Origin: Panacagrimonas sp965216845
Lineage (GTDB): Bacteria > Pseudomonadota > Gammaproteobacteria > Nevskiales > Nevskiaceae
Direction of reading: 5' to 3'
DNA: 64,000 bases
Assembly (NCBI GenBank): GCA_965216845.1
Contig: OZ244200.1
Coordinates: 1,054,001-1,118,000, forward strand
The stretch's first letter is position 1, and each line of letters opens with the position of its first letter. The position numbers and the translations under genes are program-made. Below the pieces are notes generated by a model. That model was not told the origin of the DNA, ran no database searches, and was given only the letters and a program-made list of their open reading frames with translations. Positions 24,940 to 34,922 of this stretch are shown here, piece after piece.

Positions 24940-25383
24940 GTGTTTGCCGGGTCGCACCAACTGACGATCGACGACAAGGGTCGCTTGGCGATCCCGGCCC
25001 GCTATCGCCATTTGCTCGCCCAGCAGTGTCAGTCGCAGATGGTGATCACGCTCGGACCCAACCCCTGCCTGGAAATTTATCCGGCGCCGGAGTTTCAGCG
25101 GCTGGCGGAAGAAATTCAGGCGATGGAAGATCGCCAGACTGCGGAAACGCTCAAGAGCTGGTTCATCGGATTCGCCACGGATTCAGAGATCGACAAGTCC
25201 GGTCGTCTGTTGTTGCCGTCCCTGTTGCGCAAGCGCGTGGGGCTCAACGGGCAGGCGGTGTTGATGGGGCAGATCCGCCGCTTTGACGTCTGGGCGGAAG
25301 ATTTGTGGAACGAACGTTTTGGTGACGGCCCGGACGGTCTGGCGGCGTCGCTGTCGGACGCGTTCCGCAGCCTGAAGCGGTGA
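24940..25383 (+). CDS. mraZ: Transcriptional regulator MraZ
   Basis: 147 residues, two SpoVT/AbrB-type DNA-binding halves: FAGSHQLTIDDKGRLAIPARYR and GFATDSEIDKSGRLLLPSLLR. It binds repeats upstream of its own gene and controls the dcw operon. The start is GTG, fixed by the family N-terminus (FxGxHxxxxDxKGR). It opens the cluster, 9 bp before rsmH. Confidence 0.94.
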   Translation: MFAGSHQLTIDDKGRLAIPARYRHLLAQQCQSQMVITLGPNPCLEIYPAPEFQRLAEEIQAMEDRQTAETLKSWFIGFATDSEIDKSGRLLLPSLLRKRVGLNGQAVLMGQIRRFDVWAEDLWNERFGDGPDGLAASLSDAFRSLKR

Positions 25384-25392
25384 GGCGCCATC

Positions 25393-26394
25393 ATGCTGCC
25401 GCTTTCCATTCACAGCCGCCGCACTGACGTCGGTCAGCCTCGCGCCTTCATGCAAACCCACCAGCCGGTGATGTTGCAAGCCTGTCTGGACGGGCTTGCG
25501 CTGCGCGTTGGCGACATCGCCATCGATGCCACCTTCGGGCGCGGCGGTCACAGCGCGGCCTTGCTGAACGCTGTGGGCGAGCAGGGCTTTGTTCACGCCC
25601 TGGATCAAGACCCCGAGGCTTGTGGCGCGGCCTGGAAACGCTTTGGCGCGCGCAACAACTTCCGCATCCACGCCAGCAATTTTTCCGAGCTGCAACGGAT
25701 CGCGGATGAGCAAGGGCTGAGCGGTCGCGTCAACGGCTTGCTGCTGGATCTGGGTGTTTCCAGTCCGCAGCTGGACGATGCCGCGCGCGGTTTTTCCTTC
25801 AGCCATGACGGCCCGCTGGATATGCGCATGAACCCCTCGGCAGGTGAATCCGCAGCGCAGTGGCTGGCGCGCGCGGCAGAAAAGGAAATTGCCGATGTTC
25901 TGTTTGCCTACGGCGATGAGCGTGCCAGCCGCCGCATCGCCAAACGCATTGTCGAATCGCGCGCGCAATCACCGCTGACGCGCACCGCGCAATTGGCGGC
26001 GCTGATCGCATCGGCGGTGCCGGGGCCGCGTCGCAAGATTCATCCCGCCACCCGCAGTTTTCAGGCCATTCGCATTCACATCAACGGCGAGATGGACGCG
26101 CTGCAAGCGGCGCTGGACGCCAGTGTTGCGGTACTGGCGCCCGGCGGGCGCCTGGCGGTGATCAGTTTTCACTCGCTGGAAGATCGCTGCGTCAAGCGCT
26201 TCATGCGTGATGCCGGGCCGCCGGTGAATGTGCCCAGCGCGGAGCTGGCGATGATGCAGCCGCCCAGGCCGCAACGCTGGTTCAAGCGGGCCGGACGGTT
26301 CTTCCCCGGCGATGCCGAAACCGCATCCAATCCGCGTGCGCGAAGCGCGGTGTTGCGCGTGGCCGAGCGCAGCGATGTGGAGGCCGGATCATGA
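25393..26394 (+). CDS. rsmH: 16S rRNA m4C1402 methyltransferase
   Basis: 333 residues. Methylates N4 of C1402, the same nucleotide whose ribose is modified by RsmI upstream. SAM-binding motif DATFGRGGHSAALL, then NGLLLDLGVSSPQLD and DGPLDMRMN are diagnostic, with ISFHSLEDRCVKRFMRD near the C-terminus. GAGG overlapping the mraZ stop sits 7 bases before ATG 25393; homologues usually begin nearer MQTHQPVML (25450), so the first 19 residues are an extension. Overlaps ftsL by 4 bases. Confidence 0.94.
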   Translation: MLPLSIHSRRTDVGQPRAFMQTHQPVMLQACLDGLALRVGDIAIDATFGRGGHSAALLNAVGEQGFVHALDQDPEACGAAWKRFGARNNFRIHASNFSELQRIADEQGLSGRVNGLLLDLGVSSPQLDDAARGFSFSHDGPLDMRMNPSAGESAAQWLARAAEKEIADVLFAYGDERASRRIAKRIVESRAQSPLTRTAQLAALIASAVPGPRRKIHPATRSFQAIRIHINGEMDALQAALDASVAVLAPGGRLAVISFHSLEDRCVKRFMRDAGPPVNVPSAELAMMQPPRPQRWFKRAGRFFPGDAETASNPRARSAVLRVAERSDVEAGS

Positions 26395-26687
26395 ATGGGC
26401 CGCAAGCCGTCGGCATCGGCAGAAGCTTTGTGTTGCCGCTGACACTGGCGGCGCTGGTGTTGCTGTCCGCCCTGGCGGTGGTGCGGGTCAAGCATGAGAA
26501 CCGCAGCCTGCACAATCAGATCGAGTCCTTGCGACTGGAGCGCGAGCGGCTGCAAATGGAGTGGGCGCAACTGCAGCTGGAAGAAGCGGCGCTGGCGCAT
26601 CACGGCCGTATTGAACGGCTGGCGCGCGAAGAGCTGCGCATGTCCGAACCGGCCGATTACGTGATCGTGCAGGAGGGCGCACAGTGA
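26391..26687 (+). CDS. ftsL: Cell division protein FtsL
   Basis: 98 residues. One N-terminal membrane segment (LPLTLAALVLLSALAVV) then a coiled coil (HNQIESLRLERERLQMEWAQ) and the conserved end IERLAREELRMSEP. With FtsB and FtsQ it activates FtsWI at the septum. Overlaps rsmH and ftsI by 4 bases each. Confidence 0.9.
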   Translation: MNGPQAVGIGRSFVLPLTLAALVLLSALAVVRVKHENRSLHNQIESLRLERERLQMEWAQLQLEEAALAHHGRIERLAREELRMSEPADYVIVQEGAQ

Positions 26688-28462
26688 ACCGCAAGAACAA
26701 GGTCACGCCGCAGGTCAAGGCGGTTCCGCAATGGCGTCGGCGGCTGGTGCTGCTGACCTTGGCGGTCGGCGCGGTGCTGGTGCTTGGCCGGTCTTTTCAT
26801 CTGCAAGTCATCGAGCGCGACTTTCTGGCCAGCGAGGGTGAAAAGCGACAGATCCGCACCGTGACCCTGGCCGGGCATCGCGGCGCGATTCGTGATCGGC
26901 GCGGCGAGCCGCTGGCCTTGTCCGCGCCGGTGGATTCGATCTGGGCGGTGCCGTCGGCGCTGCTGGCAGCGCCGGATCACCTGAGCGCGGTGGCCAAGCT
27001 GCTGGAGCTGAAGCCGCCTGCGCTGACCCGTTATTTGCAGCAACGCGCGTCGCGCAAGTTTGTTTATCTGCACCGTCATCTGCCGCCGGCGCAGGCGCAG
27101 CGCGTACTGGAGGTGCGCGCTCCGGGTGTATTTGCGCAACGCGAATATCGGCGTTATTACCCGGCCGGTGAGGTCGCATCGCATCTGGTGGGTTTCACCA
27201 ACGTGGACGGCCGCGGCCAGGAAGGCATGGAGGCCGCGTTTGACGAACAGCTGCGCGGCAAGGCCGGCTCTCGGCGGGTGTTGCGTGATGCACGCGGCCG
27301 CATCGTGGAGGACACCGAGGACGCCAAACCGGCTCAGGCCGGCGACGACCTGCGCCTGAGCATTGACCTGCGTCTGCAATATCTGGCCTATCGCGAGCTC
27401 AAGGCCGCGGTATCGGAAACCAAGGCCAAAGGTGGCCTGGTGGTGATCGCCGACAGCCGCAACGGTGAGGTGCTGGCCATCGCCAGTCAGCCGGGCTTCA
27501 ATCCAAATAATCCCAAGAGCCGCACCTCCAATGGCTTGCGCAACCGGGCGATCGTGGATCGCTTCGAACCGGGTTCCACCATCAAGCCCTTGCTGGTGGC
27601 GCAGGCGCTGGACATCGGCGCCATCCGCGCCACTGATCATTTCGATACCACGCCGGGAACCATGAAGGTCGGTCGCCTGCTGGTGCGTGACGTGCATCCC
27701 AATGGCGATATCGACGTCGGGACCCTGTTGGCCAAGTCCAGCAATGTCGGCGCGGCGCAGATCGGCATCAAGATCGGCAAGCAGAAGATCTGGGAGGGCT
27801 ATCAGAAGTTTGGACTGGGGGATTCGGTTTCCTCCGGCTTTCCCGGCGAATCCATGCCGCTGCTGCGTCCGCCGTCGGAATGGGGCGACATCGCCACCGC
27901 CACCGCGTCTTACGGCTACGGGTTGTCGCTCAACGCGCTGCATCTGGTGCGTGCCTATTCAGGGCTGGCCAACGACGGTCTGATGCCGCCGCTGCGGCTG
28001 GATTTCGCCAGCCTGGTGACGCCGCCGCAACGCGCCATTGCCGCCGACACCGCGCGCGAGGTTCGCGCAATGCTGGAGCGCGTGGTGACCAAGGACGGCA
28101 CCGGCCGTCGTGCGGCGGTGCCGGGTTATCGCGTGGCCGGCAAGACCGGCACGGTGCGCAAGGTGGCCCAAACCGGCGGCTATGCCGCCAATCGGCACCA
28201 GGGCGTGTTCGTCGGCATGGTGCCGGCGGCGCGGCCGCGTCTGATCGGTCTGGTGATGCTGGACGAACCGCGCGCCAAGCATTATTACGGTGGCGTGGTG
28301 GCGGCGCCGGTGTTTTCCAAGGTGATGCAGGGCGCGCTGCGCCTGTTGCAGATTCCGCCGGATCGTTGCGTCAAGGCCTGTCTGCCGGCGGTGCCCAGCG
28401 TGCCGCTGTTGCCGGACGATGGCACACGGACCGCACAGTTGGGGGTCGGTCCGCAGACATGA
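26684..28462 (+). CDS. ftsI: Peptidoglycan transpeptidase FtsI (PBP3)
   Basis: 592 residues. N-terminal anchor (LVLLTLAVGAVLVLG), a pedestal domain, then the transpeptidase with catalytic Ser298-x-x-Lys301 (EPGSTIKP), SSN (AKSSNVG) and KTG (AGKTGTV). It cross-links septal peptidoglycan in partnership with FtsW, encoded downstream. Overlaps murE by 4 bases. Confidence 0.95.
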   Translation: MNRKNKVTPQVKAVPQWRRRLVLLTLAVGAVLVLGRSFHLQVIERDFLASEGEKRQIRTVTLAGHRGAIRDRRGEPLALSAPVDSIWAVPSALLAAPDHLSAVAKLLELKPPALTRYLQQRASRKFVYLHRHLPPAQAQRVLEVRAPGVFAQREYRRYYPAGEVASHLVGFTNVDGRGQEGMEAAFDEQLRGKAGSRRVLRDARGRIVEDTEDAKPAQAGDDLRLSIDLRLQYLAYRELKAAVSETKAKGGLVVIADSRNGEVLAIASQPGFNPNNPKSRTSNGLRNRAIVDRFEPGSTIKPLLVAQALDIGAIRATDHFDTTPGTMKVGRLLVRDVHPNGDIDVGTLLAKSSNVGAAQIGIKIGKQKIWEGYQKFGLGDSVSSGFPGESMPLLRPPSEWGDIATATASYGYGLSLNALHLVRAYSGLANDGLMPPLRLDFASLVTPPQRAIAADTAREVRAMLERVVTKDGTGRRAAVPGYRVAGKTGTVRKVAQTGGYAANRHQGVFVGMVPAARPRLIGLVMLDEPRAKHYYGGVVAAPVFSKVMQGALRLLQIPPDRCVKACLPAVPSVPLLPDDGTRTAQLGVGPQT

Positions 28463-29967
28463 ATCCGCCGGCGACCAACATGCGCTTGGATGGTTTGCTG
28501 AAAGGCTATGCCGATGCGCCGCCGCTGCCGGTGTCGGGCATCAGCCTGGATTCGCGCGCCGTGCGTGCCGGCGATACCTTCTTTGCCTTGCGCGGCAGCC
28601 AGCAACACGGTCTGAAATATCTGCCGCAGGTGGAGGCAGCGGGCGCGTCGGCGGTGGTGTGGGAAAAGTCCGAGGACATTTCGGTTCCGCACGCCAGCGT
28701 GCCAGCGGTGGGGGTGGATCAGCTGTCCGCGCACCTGGGTGAGATCGCCGCGCGCTTCTACGGCCAGCCTTCCGAAGACCTGTTCGTGGCCGGCGTCACC
28801 GGAACCGACGGCAAGACATCCACCGCCCACCTGATCGCGCAATGGTTGCAATTGTGCGGCGTTTCCTGCGCGTACTTCGGCACCCTGGGTGTGGGGTCGG
28901 TGGGCGCATTGCAGGCCACGCAACACACCACTTCTGATGCCATCACGGTACAGAAATCGCTGGCGGAGGTGGTGCGCAGGGGCGTAAGCGCCTGCGCGAT
29001 GGAAGTTTCCTCGCACGCGCTGGATCAGCACCGCGTTGGCGGCGTGCGGTTCGACGCCGTGGTGTTGACCAATGTGGGGCGCGATCATCTGGACTATCAC
29101 GGCAGTCAGGCGGCCTACGCCGCCGCCAAGCGGCGCCTGTTCGAAGCGGCGGATCAGCGCGCCATGATCATCAACCGTGACGATGCGCAGGGTGCGCGCT
29201 GGATTGCCGAAGGTCCGGCCACGGCTGACCATCTGTCGTCACTGCTGGTTTACGGACTGGACGGCGACCGGCCGGCGGCTGGGCGTTATCTGCTCGGCCG
29301 TGGGCTGCATCTGGACGCGGACGGTTTGCGCCTTCACCTCGACAGCAGTTGGGGGGCGGCGGCGTTGCGGGCTGGATTGCTCGGCCGCTTCAACGCCTAC
29401 AACCTGCTGGCTGCGCTTGCTGTGGTGCTGAATAACGGCGTCAGCTTGCAGGACGCGCTCGCGGTCAGCGCGCAATTGCGCACCGTGCCGGGACGGGCGG
29501 AAGCCTTCCGCGCCAAAGACGGTGGGCCGCTGGTGGTGGTGGACTACGCGCATACCCCGCAAGCCCTGCAACAGATTCTGCAAGCGATGAAGGCGCACGC
29601 CGCAGGCCGTTTGATCTGCGTCTTCGGCTGCGGCGGCGAACGCGATGCCGGCAAACGGCCGCTGATGGCCAGATCCGCCGCCGATGGCGCGGATGTGGTG
29701 ATCGTCACCGACGACAATCCGCGCCGCGAGGATCCGGCCAAGATCGTCGAACAAATCGTTGCTGGCTTCACCCACCAGGATCGCTATCAGATCGAGCACG
29801 ACCGGAAAGCCGCCATTGCTCAGGCGATTGATCAAGCCCATGCCGGTGACGTGGTGGTGATCGCCGGCAAGGGCCATGAAACCACGCAGGACATCGGCGG
29901 CCACAAGCATCGGTTTTCGGATCGTGCGTTGGTGGCGGCGCGGCTTGGTCTGGAGCTGGCCTCATGA
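28459..29967 (+). CDS. murE: UDP-MurNAc-tripeptide synthetase
   Basis: 502 residues. Adds meso-diaminopimelate to UDP-MurNAc-Ala-Glu. ATP site GVTGTDGKTSTAHL, carbamoylated-Lys region and the substrate-specifying DNPR motif (DDNPRREDP), which marks the meso-DAP type. ATG 28459 overlaps the ftsI stop; the much longer open frame upstream is a shadow. Confidence 0.95.
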   Translation: MNPPATNMRLDGLLKGYADAPPLPVSGISLDSRAVRAGDTFFALRGSQQHGLKYLPQVEAAGASAVVWEKSEDISVPHASVPAVGVDQLSAHLGEIAARFYGQPSEDLFVAGVTGTDGKTSTAHLIAQWLQLCGVSCAYFGTLGVGSVGALQATQHTTSDAITVQKSLAEVVRRGVSACAMEVSSHALDQHRVGGVRFDAVVLTNVGRDHLDYHGSQAAYAAAKRRLFEAADQRAMIINRDDAQGARWIAEGPATADHLSSLLVYGLDGDRPAAGRYLLGRGLHLDADGLRLHLDSSWGAAALRAGLLGRFNAYNLLAALAVVLNNGVSLQDALAVSAQLRTVPGRAEAFRAKDGGPLVVVDYAHTPQALQQILQAMKAHAAGRLICVFGCGGERDAGKRPLMARSAADGADVVIVTDDNPRREDPAKIVEQIVAGFTHQDRYQIEHDRKAAIAQAIDQAHAGDVVVIAGKGHETTQDIGGHKHRFSDRALVAARLGLELAS

Positions 29968-31325
29968 CGCAGATGGGACGCTTGTCCGAACTGGCCAACC
30001 GCCTGGGCGCAGCGCTGAGCGGAGATGATGCCGGCTATGCGCGCGTGGTCACCGACAGCCGCAACATCCAGCGCGGTGATTTGTTCGTCGCCCTGCGCGG
30101 GGAGCGCTTCGACGCGCACGATTTTTTGCCGCAAGCCGCCGATGCCGGCGCCGCCGGCGCGCTGGTGGAAAAACTGGTTGATATCAGCTTGCCGCAAATC
30201 CAGGTCGAAAACAGTTTGATCGGCTTGCAACGCGCGGCGCGAATGTGGCGTTCGCAATTCGACTATCCGGTGATTGGCGTCACCGGCAGCAACGGCAAGA
30301 CCACCACCAAGCAATTGTTGGCGGCGGTGTGCGCGGCGCGTGGTCCGGTGTTCGCCACCCAGGGCAATCTCAACAATCACATCGGCGTGCCGCTGAGTCT
30401 GTTGCAGATGCGTTCCAGCCACCGAACGGCGGTGATCGAGATGGGCGCCAACCATGCCGGTGAGATCGCCCAGTTGGCGCAGCTGGCGCAGCCGGATATC
30501 GGCGTCGTGACCCAGGCGGGTGATGCCCATCTGGAAGGTTTTGGTTCGCGCGACGGCGTGGCCCAGGCCAAGGGCGAGCTGTTCGCCGCGCTGGTCGAGC
30601 AAGGCACGGCGGTGATCAACGCCGACGACAAATACGCGCCGCTGTGGAACAAGCTGGCCGCCGGGGCGCGTCAAGTTCACTTCGGGCTGAGTCCGGACGC
30701 GGAGGTTCGCGCGGCCGATGTGCGCTGTCAAAAATCCTGCAGCCACTTCGACCTCATTACGCCGCAAGGCAAGGCGCCGGTGCGTTTGCCGCTGCCGGGG
30801 CAGCACAATGTGATGAACGCCTTGGCGGCGGCGGCTTGTGGCGTCGCCCTGGAAATGTCGCCGCCACAGATCGCCAGCGGCCTGGCGCGGGCCGAAGCGG
30901 CCGGCGGTCGCACGGACTGGAAACAGACCGCCTCCGGCGCCTGGTTGATTGACGATACTTACAACGCCAACCCGGATTCGCTGCGCGCCGGCCTGGATTT
31001 GTTGGCCGCCTGTTCGGGGCAGCGCATCGCGGTGCTGGGTGATATGGCCGAGCTGGGTGATGACGCCGCAGCGCGTCATGCCGAATGTGGTCGTCATGCC
31101 GCGCAAAAAGCGGACCGGCTGATGGCGGTAGGCGCGTTCGCCAACGATTATCGGCGCGGATTCGGCGCCGCGGCGGAGGTGTTTGATTCACAGACGGCGC
31201 TGGTGCGGCGCTTGCGGTCAGAACTGGGGCCGACCACCACTTTGCTGGTCAAGGGTTCGCGCGCCGCCGCCATGGAAGGCGTGGTGGCCTTGTTGATGAA
31301 CCCACCCACCGGAGGTGATTGCTGA
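29964..31325 (+). CDS. murF: UDP-MurNAc-tripeptide-D-Ala-D-Ala ligase
   Basis: 453 residues. ATP motif GVTGSNGKTTTKQLL, central LNNHIGVPLSLL and the C-terminal domain DDTYNANPDSLRAGL typical of MurF. Completes the UDP-MurNAc-pentapeptide with D-Ala-D-Ala made by Ddl (also in this cluster). Stop overlaps the mraY ATG by one base. Confidence 0.95.
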   Translation: MTQMGRLSELANRLGAALSGDDAGYARVVTDSRNIQRGDLFVALRGERFDAHDFLPQAADAGAAGALVEKLVDISLPQIQVENSLIGLQRAARMWRSQFDYPVIGVTGSNGKTTTKQLLAAVCAARGPVFATQGNLNNHIGVPLSLLQMRSSHRTAVIEMGANHAGEIAQLAQLAQPDIGVVTQAGDAHLEGFGSRDGVAQAKGELFAALVEQGTAVINADDKYAPLWNKLAAGARQVHFGLSPDAEVRAADVRCQKSCSHFDLITPQGKAPVRLPLPGQHNVMNALAAAACGVALEMSPPQIASGLARAEAAGGRTDWKQTASGAWLIDDTYNANPDSLRAGLDLLAACSGQRIAVLGDMAELGDDAAARHAECGRHAAQKADRLMAVGAFANDYRRGFGAAAEVFDSQTALVRRLRSELGPTTTLLVKGSRAAAMEGVVALLMNPPTGGDC

Positions 31326-32410
31326 TGCTGTATCACCTCGCGCAATCGCTGGAAGCGCACGTCAGTGCGCTCAACCTGTTCAATTACCTGACCTTTCGCT
31401 CCATTCTGGGGGTGCTGACGGCGCTGATTTTTTCCTTCGTCTGCGGCCCGTTCATGATTCGCAAGCTGCACGACTTCAAGTTCGGCCAGGTGGTGCGCGA
31501 ACTGGGTCCGGCGTCGCATCAGGCCAAGACCGGCACCCCTACCATGGGCGGGGTGATGATTCTGGCGGCGATCAGCATCGCCACCTTGCTGTGGTCGGAC
31601 CTGAGCAATCGTTTCGTCTGGTTTGCGTTGTTGGTGACGCTGTCCTTCGGCGCGGTGGGCTTCGCCGATGACTTCATCAAGATCAAGCATCGTCGCAATC
31701 TGGGCCTCACCGCCAGGCAGAAGTATTTCTGGCTGTCGCTGGCGGGCTTCGGTATTTCGCTGGCCATTTACATGACCGCCAGGACCCCGGTCGAAACCAG
31801 CCTCATCCTGCCTTTCTTCAAGGATGTGGCCATCCCCATGGGCCTGTTCTTCGTGTTTTGGAGTTATCTGGTCATCGTCGGCACCAGCAACGCCGTCAAT
31901 CTCACCGATGGTCTGGACGGCCTGGCCATCATGCCCACGGTCCTGGTGGCTTCGGCGCTGGCGGTGTTTGCCTATTGCACCGGCAATATCCGCATCGCCG
32001 AATACCTGGGCATTCCCTATATCGCCGGGGTTGGCGAGCTGGCCATTTTCTGTACCGCCATCGGCGGCGCCGGCCTGGGTTTTTTGTGGTTCAACGCCTA
32101 TCCGGCGCAGGTGTTCATGGGCGACGTTGGCGCGCTGGCACTGGGCGCGGCGCTGGGCGTGGTATCCATCATCGTGCGCCAGGAGCTGGTGCTGGTGGTG
32201 ATGGGCGGCGTGTTCGTTGCCGAGACCCTGTCGGTGATGTTGCAGGTGGCCTACTTCAAGTACAGCGGCGGCAAACGCATTTTCCGCATGGCGCCGCTGC
32301 ACCATCACTACGAACTCAAGGGCTGGCCGGAGCCCAAGATCATCGTGCGATTCTGGATCATCACCTTGATTCTGGTGCTGATCGGCCTGTCCACCCTGAA
32401 GATCCGATGA
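31325..32410 (+). CDS. mraY: Phospho-MurNAc-pentapeptide transferase (lipid I synthase)
   Basis: 361 residues, about ten membrane helices, nearly collinear with E. coli MraY. Signature segments: KTGTPTMGGVMIL, GFADDFIKI (catalytic Asp pair), NLTDGLDGLAIMPT and PLHHHYELKGWPE (HHH motif). Transfers phospho-MurNAc-pentapeptide to undecaprenyl phosphate. Start is the ATG overlapping the murF stop. Confidence 0.96.
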   Translation: MLYHLAQSLEAHVSALNLFNYLTFRSILGVLTALIFSFVCGPFMIRKLHDFKFGQVVRELGPASHQAKTGTPTMGGVMILAAISIATLLWSDLSNRFVWFALLVTLSFGAVGFADDFIKIKHRRNLGLTARQKYFWLSLAGFGISLAIYMTARTPVETSLILPFFKDVAIPMGLFFVFWSYLVIVGTSNAVNLTDGLDGLAIMPTVLVASALAVFAYCTGNIRIAEYLGIPYIAGVGELAIFCTAIGGAGLGFLWFNAYPAQVFMGDVGALALGAALGVVSIIVRQELVLVVMGGVFVAETLSVMLQVAYFKYSGGKRIFRMAPLHHHYELKGWPEPKIIVRFWIITLILVLIGLSTLKIR

Positions 32411-33756
32411 ACGGCGCGCCCCGATATTCCAGTCAGGACATGCTCATCGTCGGCCTGGGACTGAGCGGTCGCTCCGCCTTGCGTTATCTGCACGCGCAGG
32501 GCGCGCGACTGACGGTGACCGACTCGCGTCCGGCGCCCGACGACTTGCCAGAACTGCGCGCAAACTTTCCCGGCGTGGATTTCCGTTTTGGCGGTCTGGA
32601 TGCGCCAGCGCCGCTCGGTCGATTCGCGGAGGCCGTGATCTCGCCCGGCGTGGACCTGCGCCAAGCCTTTGTGCAGCGTCTGGCGGCATCTTCGGTGCCG
32701 CTGATTGGCGATGTCGAACTGTTCGCCCGCGCGGTCAGTGCCGATGCCCGGGTGGTCGGTATCACCGGCACCAACGGCAAGAGCACCGTCACGACGCTGC
32801 TGGGGGAGATGGCAGGCGTGGCCGGCATCAAGGTTCGGGTGGGCGGCAACCTGGGCGCGCCGGCGCTGGACTTGCTGGATCAGGAAGCCGAGCTCTATGT
32901 GCTTGAGCTGTCCAGTTTTCAACTGGAAACCACGCAGGGTTTGCGTTTGGCCGCCGCCGCCTATCTCAACCTGTGTGACGATCATCTGGACCGTCACGGC
33001 AGCATGGCGGCCTACGGCGCCATCAAGTCACGCATTTTCGAACGCTGCGAGCGGGCGGTGGTGAACCGGCAGGACGCGGCGACATCGCTGGGCACGGGTC
33101 AGGCCGGTCGCGTTGTCCGTTTTGGGACCGATGCGCCGTCGCTGACTGACTACGGACTGATTGAATGCGAGGGACAGCGGTGGTTGGCGCAGGGCGAGCT
33201 GGGCTTGTTGCCGCAGTCGGACCTGAACATCGCCGGGCTGCACAATGCCGCCAATGCCCTGGCCGCATTGGCCCTGGCCGAGGCGATCGGGATTGCGCGC
33301 CCTGCGGCGCTACGTGCCTTGCGCGAATTCAAGGGTCTTGCGCACCGCTGCCAGGTACTTGCCGATAAGGGCGGCGTGCGCTGGATCAATGATTCCAAGG
33401 GCACCAATGTCGGCGCCACACTGGCGGCGCTGAACGGTTTGGAATCGCCCATCCTGTGGTTGGGCGGTGGCCTTGCCAAGGGTCAGGATTTCGCGCCATT
33501 GGCGCCGGCGCTGCGGTCCAGGTCAAGAGCCGCCCTGCTGTTTGGCCAGGACGCGGCTCAGATCGAGTCCGCCATCAACGGTTCGGTGCCGGTTTATCGG
33601 CATCAGGAAATGAGGCAGGCGCTGCGCCGTGCGCGTGACATGGCGCAGCCGGGCGATCAGGTTCTGCTGTCACCGGCTTGCGCCAGCATGGATCAGTTCC
33701 GCAACTACGCCGAACGCGGTGAGCGCTTTGCCCAATGGGTGGAGGCCGAGGCGTGA
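32407..33756 (+). CDS. murD: UDP-MurNAc-alanine D-glutamate ligase
   Basis: 449 residues. N-terminal dinucleotide-type motif IVGLGLSGRSALRYL, ATP motif GITGTNGKSTVTTLLGEM, ELSSFQLE and the C-terminal VRWINDSKGTNVGAT. Adds D-Glu to UDP-MurNAc-L-Ala. Overlaps mraY (ATGA) and ftsW (GTGA). Confidence 0.95.
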   Translation: MNGAPRYSSQDMLIVGLGLSGRSALRYLHAQGARLTVTDSRPAPDDLPELRANFPGVDFRFGGLDAPAPLGRFAEAVISPGVDLRQAFVQRLAASSVPLIGDVELFARAVSADARVVGITGTNGKSTVTTLLGEMAGVAGIKVRVGGNLGAPALDLLDQEAELYVLELSSFQLETTQGLRLAAAAYLNLCDDHLDRHGSMAAYGAIKSRIFERCERAVVNRQDAATSLGTGQAGRVVRFGTDAPSLTDYGLIECEGQRWLAQGELGLLPQSDLNIAGLHNAANALAALALAEAIGIARPAALRALREFKGLAHRCQVLADKGGVRWINDSKGTNVGATLAALNGLESPILWLGGGLAKGQDFAPLAPALRSRSRAALLFGQDAAQIESAINGSVPVYRHQEMRQALRRARDMAQPGDQVLLSPACASMDQFRNYAERGERFAQWVEAEA

Positions 33757-34922
33757 ATCTGAGCATCCCCCGGTTCCCGTTTCCGATGCCGCGCGCCAGC
33801 CTGGGTCTGGACGCCCAACTTTGCGGCGCGGCCACGTTGTTGCTCGCCTGGGGACTGGTGATGGTGGCCTCGGCCTCGGTGGCGCAAGCCGAAAAAATGA
33901 CCGGCGACGCGTTTTACTATTTCTATCGGCAAGTGATGTTCGTGGTGCTGGGCGGTGGCATCGCGCTGGCGGCATATTGCGTGCCGATGCACGTTTGGGA
34001 GCGCAAGAGCGGCTGGCTGGCTTTCGCCGGCATCGTGTTGCTGGCGCTGGTGCTGATTCCGGGCATTGGCGTCAAGGTCAATCACGCGCGCCGCTGGATT
34101 GATCTGGAATTATTCCGCTTGCAGGCTTCGGAGCCGGCGCGTCTGTTTCTGATCATGTACCTGGCCGGTTACATCGTGCGGCGTCAGGCGCGCCTGCAGT
34201 CCACGCTCGGCGGATTGCTGGTGCCATTTCTGCCCCTGCTGCTGGCCGGGGGCTTGCTGCTGCTGGAACCGGATTTCGGCGCCACCGTGATTTTGCTGGC
34301 GGTGGCCTTCCTGATGCTGTTTCTGGGCGGCGCACGCATGTTGTGGTTGATGGCGCTGGTGGTCATCGCCCTGTTCGCGCTGGGCCTGCTGGCGGTGGCC
34401 GAGAGTTATCGCGTACGCCGGCTGTTGAACTTCACCGACCCGTTCCAGGACATGGAAAACGGCGGTTGGCAGCTGGCCAATGCCCTGATCGCGGTTGGAC
34501 GCGGTGAATGGACCGGCGTTGGTCTGGGCAACAGCGTGCAGAAGCTGTTGTATCTGCCGGAGATGCACACCGATTTCATCTTCGCCATTCTGGCCGAAGA
34601 ATTCGGCTTGCTGGGCGTGTGTGCGGTATTGGTGCTGTTTGCGCTGCTGGTGTGGCGCGGCTTTGCCGTTGGCGCCGCCGCCGAGGCCATGGGAGAACGC
34701 TTCAAGGCCTATCTGGTTTATGGGCTCAGCACCTGGCTGGGGATGCAGGCGCTGATCAATATCGCCATCAATCTGGGCGCGCTGCCTACCAAAGGGCTGA
34801 CGCTGCCCCTGATCAGCTACGGTGGTTCCTCGCTGATCACGGTGATGGTGATGCTGGCGTTGATACTGCGGGTGGATTACGAAAACCGCCTGACCGCGGC
34901 GCGCGCCGAGACACGCCAATGA
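33753..34922 (+). CDS. ftsW: Septal peptidoglycan polymerase FtsW
   Basis: 389 residues, SEDS family with about ten membrane helices. Conserved VNHARRWIDL, ASEPARLFLIMYLAGY, LEPDFGATVIL and the C-terminal LPTKGLTLPLISYGGSS. Polymerises glycan strands at the septum with FtsI. GTG 33753 overlaps the murD stop by 4 bases and was preferred over an upstream in-frame codon inside murD. Confidence 0.95.
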   Translation: MNLSIPRFPFPMPRASLGLDAQLCGAATLLLAWGLVMVASASVAQAEKMTGDAFYYFYRQVMFVVLGGGIALAAYCVPMHVWERKSGWLAFAGIVLLALVLIPGIGVKVNHARRWIDLELFRLQASEPARLFLIMYLAGYIVRRQARLQSTLGGLLVPFLPLLLAGGLLLLEPDFGATVILLAVAFLMLFLGGARMLWLMALVVIALFALGLLAVAESYRVRRLLNFTDPFQDMENGGWQLANALIAVGRGEWTGVGLGNSVQKLLYLPEMHTDFIFAILAEEFGLLGVCAVLVLFALLVWRGFAVGAAAEAMGERFKAYLVYGLSTWLGMQALINIAINLGALPTKGLTLPLISYGGSSLITVMVMLALILRVDYENRLTAARAETRQ